64,000 nucleotides of DNA from NCBI RefSeq assembly GCF_000002425.4, contig NC_037254.1, positions 2,058,758 to 2,122,757 of the forward strand. Reading direction: 5' to 3'. Below, piece by piece: positions 11,157-22,900 of this stretch. The notes under the pieces were generated by a model. That model saw only the letters and a list, made by a program, of their open reading frames with translations, ran no database searches and had not been told where the DNA came from. Every line of letters begins with the position of its first letter. Within the stretch, counting starts at the first letter, position 1. The position numbers and the translations under genes are program-made. Source of the DNA: Physcomitrium patens. Taxonomy: Eukaryota > Streptophyta > Bryopsida > Funariales > Funariaceae.

Positions 11157-13532
11157 ATGCTCTTTGCCTCTCACCCGTTTTTTTCCCGTCCTGTCTCTTT
11201 ATCATCTTCACCTCCATCTCCAGCTCAGTCTTCTGTGTTGGTAGGCCACTCATCTTCGTTTACTGGGTTTTCCTCTGCGCTGCACAATGCTCCCCACTCT
11301 TCCGATTCGTGGCCTCCGTGGAGCTTCGTGTCGTTGAGGACTTGGTTGCATTGTCACCCACTTTGTAGTGCAGGGTATGGATTACTGGCGAATTGGGCTG
11401 CCATACGCTGTTGTAGTACTGATGGTGTGGCAGGGATTGAGAGTTTCATTTCTGGGTGTGTGAGCACCAGCAGTCCTTGCGCCGGTGTTGGGGTCCCCTC
11501 TGTCTCGTTGAACCTATCGTTCTCGGCGTCCATCGGCGGCCTGGCACCTATTGAATCCATGATGCATGCGGATGTGCGCGAATCATATCTCAATCGTGAG
11601 ATTTCCTGTTCGATGGCCCAGGTGCGTGATATTCCGCTCTGATTATCTACACTGATGGAGTTTCTTTGCGCATAAAGTTATTGCATGATTCAAATTAAAA
11701 CAGTCGGTGGTGGATCGACTCTGAATAGTTCGATACTCGATGCGAGATCACGGCTCGAGTCACAAATTTTAGGGTAGCGATCTCCCTACACGTTTCTTAG
11801 GCTTTCTCTAGGGTTACCTTGTCGAGAGCTTGCAGGCTCCAATCAGCGAGACCGTGCACTCGGCTGGCGGTATCTCGAGCAGGTTTGGATTTTCTTTATA
11901 CTGTCCAGCTTGCCCTCCTGATCAAGAGGGTAAGCTAGGTAATGGCCGGGCTCCTGCAGTTTGTCTATTATCGGCTTCTCTTGAATTGCACTCCCTGTAT
12001 CTTTCATTTAGAAAATGCTTAATCACGGGGCGTGCATTATTTCCTTGCTGGAGATAGAGGTAGGATTACTACATTGTGACAGCTTGGTTGATTACCATCA
12101 CTTCTTTAACAAAAATAGGCTGCTGCATTTAAATATAAAAAATGAAATCTCGCCACCGTGAGATATGTCGGCGTCTGCTAATCCTTAAAGCTTATGAGAG
12201 GCAGTTCTTAGGGTACACTGAATAACGGAGGTTCGGCAACTACTCTGGGTTATATTTTGGGCTCTTTCCTTCTTTGTTTACAGCGATCATTACATGGCAG
12301 GCCCATGAATTCGGCGCTTAAAACCTTCGGGGTGATTTCATTATCGAATGTGTCGTGCATGCGAAGCTCCATTTGGGATTCGCGATGAGCCGCCTGCATG
12401 AGCAATTCAACCACAACTCGTGAACCTATCCAGTTTGTTCATATTTTACACTTAGGCATTTACGTCACACTGAATGACATCTTTACAAAATGAAAATCTT
12501 CCTGGCAGATGCCAAATGACGCTAATGAGGCACCTCAGCTGCCAGAGGAGCTTGATGTGTCTAAGATACCGAAGCACGTTGCCATCATTATGGATGGCAA
12601 TTCAAGATGGGCTGAGCGAAGAGGATTGCCTGCAAGCATGGGCCATGAAGCCGGGGTACGTTCACTGAAGGAAGTCGTCAAGTTAGCTAATACGTGGGGC
12701 ATCAAAGTTCTATCTGTGTTTGCTTTCTCCACCGAGAATTGGTTGAGACCCAAGGTAAAGTCTCCTTTCATCCCTACGTAGCCAGCCTTTTTTTGAAGTG
12801 AAGTTTGATGGCTTAGATTCTGGAATTTTATTTGGCATTTTGAGAATTATTCGGATTGATTCTATTTGTGGGATATTGTTGCAGGCGGAGGTCGACTTTT
12901 TAATGTTATTGTTCGAGAATGTTTTAAAGGACGAGCTGAGCAGTTTAGCTAAGTAAGTGATTTTAGAGGATTGCATTTCATATGATTTCTCACTTAAGCA
13001 ATTAGAAGATTTCGTACAAACCTAATTTTCTAGTCGTAGTGTGCTTCATTGGGTCTGATTTTGTGGGTTTTTGAGGTGTAATAGAGAAAACGTCCGCGTA
13101 CACTGCATGGGGGATTTGACGCTGTTACCTGATTCATTGAAGAACTTAGTCTCAGCACTGGATGAGCGAACAAAAAATAATACTGGCCTCAAGTTTTGCA
13201 TAGCGCTGAGCTACAGTGGTCGCAACGACATTGCTAATGCCTGCCAGAGGTTGGCGGCCAAAGTGGAAGCTGGAGAGCTAAGCTCCTCGGATATAACCGA
13301 GACTATGTTTGAGGAAGAGTTGAAGACAAGTTGGCTAGGTGAAGAGCGCGACCCAGATTTATTGATACGGACCAGCGAAGAGCAGCGGATTAGTAATTTC
13401 CTTCTTTGGCAATCAGCGTACACAGAATTTTATTTTGTAGATTCTTTATGGCCAGATTTTGGGGTTGCTCAATTTAAAGAAGCCCTGCTGACATACCAAA
13501 ACCGGAGCAGACGTTTTGGCAAACGCAAATAA
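11157..13532 (+). CDS. Cis-prenyltransferase (polyprenyl/dehydrodolichyl diphosphate synthase), 4 exons
   Basis: The enzyme adds isopentenyl diphosphate units in cis to make long polyprenyl diphosphates (undecaprenyl synthase family). Exons 11157-11621, 12509-12754, 12885-12952 and 13076-13532 total 1236 nt (411 residues), with consistent phases and GT-AG introns. Residues 1 to about 150 are Ser-rich, poor in acids and non-conserved, as in a plastid transit peptide. Region I is [12 protein letters not shown] with the catalytic Asp184, followed by GHEAG at 200-204 and FAFSTENW at 226-233. The later [13 protein letters not shown] region and the signature [19 protein letters not shown] follow, with Arg358, Arg364 and Ser366 for diphosphate binding. 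The signature normally reads RTSGE; here it is RTSEE (Glu361). The overall style resembles plastid CPTs of the Arabidopsis CPT7 type. The family call is secure; plastid location and product chain length are inferred. It shares a promoter region with RRP12-like. Confidence 0.92.
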
Positions 13533-14910
13533 CTTTCAATTTTATACATGATCTAGAAGTTTATTTTTCTTTCCTCTCAAAAGCTGCTTCCTATGATCGC
13601 CTTCCTTCCAGTTCTCTCCATGCACTGCAAATTTCACTGTCTGTTTAATGGAACACTAAGTTAGCGAGGATATACACCGGCCTTGGTAAAGTAAAAACTT
13701 TTGCTGTGGGGTTTAGCTCATTAAATGTGTTCCACAGTGATGGCTTGATGCTTATACGCTTGCTGGAATTGTTGTAATGCATCTTCGACCCATTTTCGGG
13801 GTGTTATGCTATGAATCAAGCATCACTTCGGCACTGTTTGTTAACCGAGGTAGCTCCAAACGGCTTCTCGTTGGTGCATAAATATCTATGTAATTGAACT
13901 CATCGAAGACTTACCATTACAAATGTGAAATCTGCAGTCTAGTCTGATATAAACCAGGATTGGCTTTGGGAAGGTTATGTTGACCCACTTTGTTGCGGCA
14001 CCACTGGAGCCTTCTGGGTGTTGGAAACTTCCTGGGAACTTCCTAGGAGCCTCTGTGATATATGGAGAGAGGCCACTAAGCCCTAATTTTTCTAACCCCC
14101 TGGTCTCGTCTTCCAGTCACCGCTGCGCCGTTGCAGATCGCGTGGAGGTGGGGTCTTGCCGCTAGTGTTCCTTTGAAAGTGGGTCTAGGCTAGATCGTTC
14201 GAACCTGGTCTTTTGGTGCCATCCGAGGGCTATCCGTCCATGTGATTGGCGAGATATGCCTGATGGTTAGTGATCGTAAGATTAGTTATTCTTATCATCA
14301 CGCAGATCGTAGCTGGTCTTGAAACATTCTTGGTGTTGAAGCTCTTTAATCAAGTTGAATCCCTTGTTCGTCTTCAAATCTAAAATTGTTAAAAATGGGT
14401 TCAAATATGACAGTGTGAGTTGTTAGGATGTGTCTGAGTTCAGTTGCGTCTCCTCTTCAAATTTCGAATGAGCCACGGTGCTTTTACTTATTAATTTGTG
14501 TACTGCAATTGCTGAGCAGGAATTGGTAGACCAGGAATATTCCAAGAGAATTCTATGAAGGCACGAAGTGGATGTATAAGAGATTTTTTTGTCGTTTGAT
14601 TCTAACTTCGATTTGATCATTATCTGTAGTTGAAGGTTTAGGGTTTAGTGACAGTAACCTTTTACACTGGATCTATTTTCACAAATTTATTCAATACTTT
14701 GCGCACATCTCAAAGCAAATTGAACCTTCAGTCCTACTAAAGGGCTGAATGTTTCATTTTTATCAGTTTCGGAAGAGCGCTAAACTGCAAGTGCAAGGGA
14801 CTGGCTAGGGCATTGCAGATTTCAAATCAGTTCAATAGTGCGATCGATTTCTTCGCAATTTACGGAGAAAGAAGCTCGTAATTAGAGTGTAAGGAGGAGT
14901 GCTGTCCAGA
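13533..14910. other. Intergenic: prenyltransferase 3' region and PPR promoter
   Basis: This holds the presumed 3' untranslated region of the prenyltransferase and the promoter and leader of the PPR gene. The short open frames present (for example 13977-14165) have no family resemblance. A telo-box-like motif is listed separately. Confidence 0.4.
14637..14647 (-). promoter_or_regulatory. Telo-box-like motif upstream of PPR gene
   Basis: The plus strand reads TTTAGGGTTTA, which is the plant telo-box AAACCCTAAA on the other strand, about 265 bp before the PPR start codon. Telo-boxes are frequent in promoters of plant housekeeping and translation-related genes. The motif is exact; the role is inferred. 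Confidence 0.35.
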
Positions 14911-15340
14911 ATGAGAGGAGGCAACCAGTTGAACCCTTTGCTGCGCTCTCTTGGTCGATTGTGTTTGAATGCGACTCCTTGCTCAACGTCTCAGGGGGTT
15001 TTTTCCGCTGCATCGATTCAAGTTGAAGAATCTATTAGAAGAGAAATCCACACTGGGGAAGGAAGTAAAACTGGTTTCAGAGCTAATGAATCGAAGAATA
15101 AGGCTGCCTACGCTCCGCACCTCGATTACCCTATATCATGTCTGGATTTCGTCCGAGGCAGCTCTGCCCATATGTCGACCTTGGCTGAGGCTGGTCCTGC
15201 AAGTCCACCAGATGTTCAAGGTATTATTTCATTACTCTCTCCAAACCTATTTGCCGTTGATTTGTACTTATTTCGCATAGGGGAGCAATAAGGTTCCATA
15301 ATTTCAGATATTGCTCCTTTACATAAAACGTTGCACACAC

Positions 15341-15376
<36 letters not shown>

Positions 15377-17216
15377 AGTTGAAGAAGAAAAGGAGGAAAA
15401 AGAAGAGTCAAGAAGTTGAAAAGTAATCACTTTCTTGGCTTTTTTGGATTTTAATTTTTGTTTTCAGAGGGAGATTCCTTTAATGCGTTGTACCCAACGA
15501 ACAAAGAACCACAGAGGGTCCTGTTTAGAAGAAAAGGAGGCGACAAGTTTGCTCGGTCGAGAACGAATTCTGTGATAGCAGCCCTTGTGAAGTCGTTGGA
15601 GTCTTCACAATCTAATGCAGAAGTGGCGGAGATACTGGAACAGCGATCTGAAGAGCTCTTAAGGCCCAATAGTTGGCCATGGCTGCCTCTTCTAGACGCG
15701 CTTCAAAAAGGACCCAAACCTCATATTGCAATGGAGGTTAGAACATCACTGGCTACCTCGTTGTCAAAGGCTTTGGATTAAGTGGATTTTCATAATGCTG
15801 TTGACGAGTCATTTGTCTGCATAGTGGCCATTGGCATGAAGACTTCTGTATTGAACAAGAGTTGCTCGCACAAGTGACAGGTTTTCAATTGGAAGAAGAG
15901 CAAGCTGGGATGGGAGGCAAATCCAAAGGAGTATGCGAAGATGATCTCATTTGCAGGCAGGATAAGTCAGCCTCAGCTAGCTGCTGACTTGTTTGATGAG
16001 ATGGAAAAACGGGGTATAAAGAAAACAGCAGTGAGCTTTAATGCACTTATACATTCCTACGGTCGCAACAACGAAGCTCACAAGGCACTTCAGCTGTTCG
16101 AGGATATGAAAGCCACCAACGATTGTCAGCCGACGCTAGTGACCTACAATACCCTAATTTCAATGTACAGCCGAATGGGTGCAACGGAGGAGATGAAGAA
16201 GCTTTTTCTGGACTGTAAGGAGGCGGGGTTTAGCCCTGATAGGCACACTTACAATGCTCTTATCTGGGGTTACATGCGGGCTGGGCAACTGAGTCAGATG
16301 GAAGAGACTTTCAACGAGTTGCAGGCTGGCGAATGCAAAGCTGATGTAATCACGTACAACGCTCAGATTATTGGCTATGCACGAGCAAATGCAGTTAACA
16401 AAATGGAGGCTGTCTTTTCAAGTATGCAAGCGGCCGGAATTCCCATCAATGCCATGGTTGGAGAAATACTTATTGAAGTCTACAGTCGCACGAAGCACTT
16501 TGAGAAGATGGAAAATGCATTGAAGATTATGGATGTCACTCCAGGTAACTCACATCATTGGTTACTATTACTATAATTTAGTCTTTTCTTTACCAGAGTG
16601 TTTGGACTTTGCATTTCAATTATTGAAAGCAACAAAACGTTGGTACTATATTAGTGCTCACTTTGTAATTTTTTGTTCATACCTTTTTGTATATGAATGT
16701 AATACAGGTGTTCAGTACGGGTCTCGAGTACACAGTATGGTAATCGAGAGCTATGCAGACGCTAACAAGCTGGACGAGATGGAAGCTGCGATTTCACGTA
16801 TGTTTCAGAATAAGCGAATGTTTTCATCTCCCAAGTCCTTGCATGCGTTGATTATGGCGTACTCCAGAGCTGGCGAATACGGCCGCCTCGCAAAGACCAT
16901 GGAAGTAGTGAAGGGCGCAGGCTGGATACTCCAGTCATCCATTTACAACATCCTCATTTCAGAGTACGGGAAGGGAGGTCACCTCGACAGGATGGAGCAA
17001 GTATTCCGTGAAATGATGGATGCGTCTTGCCCGCCTTCCTTTGAAACTTTTCAATACATGATTGATGCTTATGAGGCAAATAACAACGAGGCTGAAGTGG
17101 ACAGGATCCTCGACCTCATGCGGAAGGCAGGCTGTGAACCCAAGTCAAATGTCATGCCGACTTCTGACCGCATGTGGACTGATGATGAAATTTTTGGTGG
17201 AAAAATCAGGCGGTAG
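14911..17216 (+). CDS. P-type pentatricopeptide repeat protein, organelle, 4 exons
   Basis: PPR proteins bind organellar RNA and steer its splicing, stability or translation. Exons 14911-15220, 15468-15736, 15881-16544 and 16708-17216 total 1752 nt (583 residues), with phase-consistent GT-AG introns. The N-terminus (MRGGNQLNPLLRSLGRLCL) is basic and hydroxyl-rich, fitting an organelle presequence. A non-repeat region (about 130-200, SVIAALVKSLESS and WPWLPLLDAL) precedes about ten tandem 35-residue repeats. Examples are VSFNALIHSYGR, LVTYNTLISMYSRMG, HTYNALIWGYMRAG, VITYNAQIIGYARAN and SSIYNILISEYGKGG. There is no E or DYW extension, so it is P class rather than an editing factor. The start is the first Met in frame. 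The last exon ends shortly after the final repeat. Family secure; target RNA and plastid versus mitochondrion unknown. Confidence 0.9.
15345..15372. repeat. (GA)14 microsatellite in PPR intron 1
   Basis: A pure GA dinucleotide run of about 14 units, directly after a short CA run, sits inside the first intron of the PPR gene. It is likely length-polymorphic. Confidence 0.9.
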
Positions 17217-19920
17217 AGTGCTGTGGATTTATGAGTATCCAGCCTGCGCCTTTCTCTACTTTCCATCATGAGGTGAGTCTCTCTCTCAAGGTGTTTAGTG
17301 GTGGTTAGATACTTAGATGGTTTTTGTGGTCGACTCAAGCTGATGCAGAAGAAGCGCCAGCACATTAGATCATACACCCTGGTAGAGTAATTAACCCACC
17401 CAGGGTCTAGGTTCTTGGTGGAATTTTTGGATAGCCAGCAAACTTAGCTTCCATTTCCTTACAATAGTTGATATTAGAAATGCTGGTTCCAGCAGATCCA
17501 TTGATAGGAGAGAAGAGTATGTTGCCAGTTGTGCTCACAATTGTCTCATTTGGGGTACACATTGTCGGAATCAATTAGTATTGATGCAAGCTTATGCACC
17601 ACGAAATGTGCATTAATTTAGTATTAACATGGTTGGATGTTAGTTTATAGTTTGAGATCCGAAGTTGGATTTGTGCTTTTCTTTTTGTGAACAACTTAAG
17701 AGCTTATGTCTGATTTGACGCCAACATTATGAGCAGCAAGAGCACTTCACTGAAATGAGCCACTCTTATCATGCTCTGTGCTGCTCTGAGAAACGAGTTA
17801 TTTTTGGTTCTGTCGTTATACTGAGGATGTATTATGGATACAAAATTATGATAATTAAGATTAAAACAGTAACAAACTTTCTTTTTTTGCATATTCGATT
17901 GGTATAGATAATATCGACATGAATTTTGATGATTTTATTTTATTAATGATAAAAAAATTGGAACTCCAAAAAAAAATTCAATAAAACTATAACATTGGTC
18001 CAAAGGTCTTCCAGCGCCTCAACCTGGTTAAGCCACTTTGCCACCCCAACATTGACCATGGCAAAGAAATCATACAACGTAATGGTGGGCATCACCACCT
18101 CTCTTAGTTTCTCTCTTTTAATCTACCTTTCCTTTCTATTCTTGAAAACTAATGGGGCATTATAAAGATTGGCCACATAGTGAACCTCCTCCACAAGAAG
18201 CGAGAAATCTCTTTCTCCAGTATTAATCCCCATGGCCCTTCATCACACATTTGTCTCCTTCGAAGGCATGTAACATTTGGAGGCCCCCCCAATATTGCAA
18301 TTTGCATCTTGTTTTTCTTTTTATGAATTTTTTTTGCTATACAATGGCTTATGGATCTTGTAAGATTGGAGGTTTCAATCCCCACATCTCCACCCTCACC
18401 CTTTCAAGATTGATATGGAATTTGCAGTTGCTTTCTATGCTTGGAGCAACTTCGTTGTGCACAAACTGACTGCCCATCGATGAAAATAAAGATCCTCTGC
18501 ACTCTTAACTGGCATCGCATGAAAGTCTTGGTGCAAAAAATAGATGCTGATCGCTGGAGTTTAGGACTGTCTATTACGTTACCAGGTTCGAGTTAAGTCA
18601 CGTGTCTTTCGTTTTGTTTCATTGTTAGCTTAAACAAACACTCTTGCGGCGCAAATTTGACTAACTAGGGACCAAGGCAGTGGGTGCATGATGTCTTAAC
18701 GGCCATCTCGATAGCGTCGAACCGCATGGTAACTGCCCTTGACTGAGTCATTGGTGCCTGACGATTTTTGAATCTGTGCACAAGTTTTGCGACCAGGCAT
18801 CAAGTAAAACTGGAAGCAACAGACGGAGTGCAGTGTACTGCAAATGCACTAAAACGTTTTTCCCTCTCCAATGCGTCACAGATCACGTTCTTTGCGTCAG
18901 TGCCTGTGGACGATTCTGACAAGAAATTCTTTTCACAAAAATTAACGTTTAACCGTATTCAAGATTCGTCAATCAAAGCTGTGGGCTTCCGAACTCAATG
19001 CCATTCGATGTGAGTTTACTAAAACAACTGGACGAAGAATCTAGACCCGAAAGCTCAAACTCGCATTAATTCAACATTGTGTGTCCAACAAAAGTGCAGT
19101 CCACCTCTCAAAACCTCGACAAAATTTGCATGCATAATTTGCTGTTACCTGTGAAACATAAGTTGCTTATCAACCAAGCTTCGGCACTAAATTTGAGTCT
19201 CTGCAGCATTCAGGGCATAATCATTTGACAAGGATCTCTCCGGGAATACCAGGATCATGCCGAATCTTCAAAAACATTCCAGCGAGGTTGGTGTCCAAAC
19301 TATGCACAAAAAGATGCGGAACGAATCATACAAACACATACAATGCAGTCCTTAACAGGGGTATCAACCGTGTGCATAATTTATACCAACCAAAACAATT
19401 TTACTGCAGAGCCCTCTGCACAAGAAGATACCAAGCCCAAGAGGGCTGAGGTCCAACTGCAGATACTGCTACAAGAAGGCCAAATCTCTCTACTCCAAGA
19501 AAAAAGACTGCTGCAACGTTCACTAATCTATGTACGTGCAGTAAGATCCACAAGGAAATGGACAAGGATACGAAAATGATCTGACCTTTCCTGGTGTATC
19601 AGAAAAACGAATACTGTCTACCATAGCCCCTGGCATCACCGTCTTGGAGACCTTGTGGCAGGATGATACGAATGTAGACACTTTCGAGGATCTCTCTTGT
19701 TCACTTGTACATGACTAACCCGACTAGAGTCAACAGAAGAATTGATGCATCCGACATACTTATTGTAAGACACGCAGTGACTAGAAGGCATGCTCCAACT
19801 ATCAAAGGATGTGCAACAAATGTCTCAGCTCTTTCAAGCCAAATGGCCCACTTGGCATTCTTTGGGCTACCCGCTCGCACAAATGTCTTCGCTTGTGCAT
19901 GTACAAAGCTTCAGCGAAGT
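17217..19920. other. Intergenic between convergent PPR and clathrin genes
   Basis: The two genes converge here, so both 3' untranslated regions lie in this 2.7-kb stretch. Open frames are short (at most 81 codons, 18768-19013) and none resembles a family. I found no RNA gene or clear repeat. Confidence 0.4.
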
Positions 19921-22900
19921 TTAAAAAGCGCTCATTGAGGGCATGCCGTAGCCTGACATACCCGGCATACCTGGCATGCCCGGCATTCCTGGCATTGGCA
20001 TACCTCCACCCATACCCGGCACAGGCATACCTCCACCCAAACCAGGCATACCGGCAACAGGGGGAGCTGGTAGAGCCAGAGGCAAGAGCTGAGCGTACAT
20101 GTTCTGCATAAAAATTCGTCGCTCTTGTCAGTATTGCATCAAGCATGCAGCCAAAGATAATATTTTACATAATTAACGTAGCTAGATATCAGGAACTTGC
20201 AAATCTGCAAGAAAGCACTGAGATGTTCGTAGAGGCCGAAAACTTACCGACTCAGCAACTACGTCCTTTTCCTGCTGCTCTTTAGACTTCTTCTCCTCAG
20301 TGGCTTCCAATTTGTCTTTAATCAAATCATCCACCTTCGAAGAATATTCACGCAAGAACTGCAGGACCCAATTTTAAAGTGTCTGAGACTCGAAATAAAA
20401 CAAGCCATCTGCCAATATTCAAAATGAAATGAATGGTAATAAACCAGCTACCATGTATTCAGTGACAGACATAAAAGATTCGAATCCAGTGAAACTACGC
20501 ACCTGCAACAGGTATGGTACAGCGAAGTCCATCATGCCATGCATCCATGCCAACTCAACCGCAACATCGGCACGAATGAGGTCGTAACAAGTGTACAAAC
20601 AAGCAGCAAAGCATTCCTTCTTGCCCTGTTCATCACGTTATAAAACAAGAAAAATAGTTAAGGTTAAAGATCCAAACGCTAACATGAGAGACCGATACTA
20701 AAGAAACATTTTATACACTTGAGTAAACAAAAAAAATAACAATCAGCTCTTACCTTGTCCACGAAGAACGTGAGAAGCTCCTCAGCAAGTTCACGATCCC
20801 CTGACTGTGAGCAAGTCTCCATGGCATCCTTGTATAAATTGTCCTTCTTGGACAGGGCAACAGATTGTTTCCATCTACCAGCTCTCTTGTAGATGTACGC
20901 TCCAACACGGCGCATTTCCAGGAGCTCGTGCTTCTCAATCTGAGAAATACAAATGGGGTTTCAAACTTGTTTCAGTAATGTATAGGAGCTAATTCACTTC
21001 TGACCTCCTTACTGCGAATACAAAATGACTGCCTAATGACAGCATTCAGCTGATTGAAACTAGATGAAGATCTTACCCTCTGAGCCATTGAAATCTGATC
21101 GAAGTTATCATACATATCGATGGACTCTCTCAATCGCTCATAATCTTCCTCCTCAATGTACAAGTTGTTCAGAGCCTCATTGACTGCAGCGTTATTGGCA
21201 CTCTGTACTGCTACCATGTATGGCTTCACCAAAGGAAGATGCCCGGCCTGCAGATGTTCAAAACCGCAGCAATAAGCAAATAGAAATTACGTGCTTCAGT
21301 AACAGCTACACAGTAGTGCTCATATTCTAGCGTATAAGACGAGTACGTCCACACTAAGAAGAAACCTGTGATACCTTGAACCACTCTGCAAAACAGAAAC
21401 TACACACACTATAAATAAATACCTTTCGCATGATATCCACAACCCGTGTGTGGTCAACACGTGCAGCCAACACATTGAGTAAGTCGTTGATGAGCTCGGG
21501 ATATTCCTCGAGGTAAAAGTACACAGCCTTATAGTAAAGTTCTACATTTGCAACCTTAACGGCAACATCCTTGAACTGCATGTGTTCCCAAGCTTCTGGA
21601 GAATGACTCATCATGGTTGCAGCAGCATTATCGTACTCATCATATTGAATGTACAAGTAAGTAAGCTCCTTCCAGTGCTGCTGCTCATCGCACACACGAA
21701 TAAGTTTCGGAATATTGATACGAGTGACGAATAGCTTGAGATGCTCCATGAGCTTATCTGGACGGTATCTGGCATACAAAGTGCCCAACTCTGTGAAGAT
21801 GCCCATGTGGGCACGCTCCAAACCAAGCCCACTTTCCATAAGTGAAATGAGCTCGTCAAAGCGACCCCTGTTCTGGTAATATTCGCTGACCTCTTCCAGA
21901 TCATCAACCTGCACAGATTTCGCACAATCAATACCGGTATTTTACTTGCAGTATTCCATACAACACAACCGTTGCAGGATAATATCTCTGCTCTTTTTCC
22001 ACAAGGATGAACTGAAGTCATAACAACCCAGAAACCCAGTAAACTCATCACTGCCACACATGCCATAAGCAGAGAGCACATCATGAAACAACAAACTAAT
22101 CAAGGAAAGAACCTTGATAAACAGAAAACTCAAGAAAACTGATCGGATGTCGAAGCATTAGAAGGCTTTTCATACCTGGACAATAACATTGAGACCACAA
22201 ATTTGAGCCAGACGAAACTCTTCGGCATCCACACAAGCAAAGCAGACTTCCTTCCACGTCCGTGCACTGTTGGCCTTCCTGGCTGCATCCACGGCTGCTT
22301 GGAACTGGTGCAGTTTGACAAGGGTACTGGCAAGCCTTGCCCAGTTGGAAATGTGGGTAAAAATGATTTTGGCGGCCTCATACAGTTCTTCATCAAACAA
22401 GCGGTCTCCAACAGTTTGAAGATTTGCAAGATTAGGAGTAACAATGAACTCCTCAATGTCGTCGAGACGATTGAGCTTAGCGTAAGCAAAAATTAACTCG
22501 GAGTCTACCTTCGCCTCCTTTACTTTCTTGCGTACCATGTTCAAGTACTTCACTAAGTCGTCATATGCTCTTACACCAGATGCAACATCGATAACTTCAT
22601 TGTACTGAGAGGCATCGTTTGCCTTGATGAAAGACTCAATGGCATCGCTAACCAATCCTTCCCTCAACTGCGCCTTACCAACCTGGCTCCAAACATCGTC
22701 CTCTTCAACACGAGCAGCAAACTCGACAGCACGATCTATGTTGCGAATGTTGTCCAAGAGAACATTCACTGCTTGGACGTTGAGGTTGAACTTTTTGAAA
22801 ATTGCAAACGCTTCCTCAAAAAGTTCCGCACCCACTGCAATCTCACCCACGGCAGGACCATCGAAGTTATCCAAACGGTTAATGTAGTCCATGACCCGAG

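Noticed and set aside
14185-14220. Possible tRNA T-arm (GTTCGAAC)
   Set aside because: No cloverleaf or acceptor stem could be formed around it.
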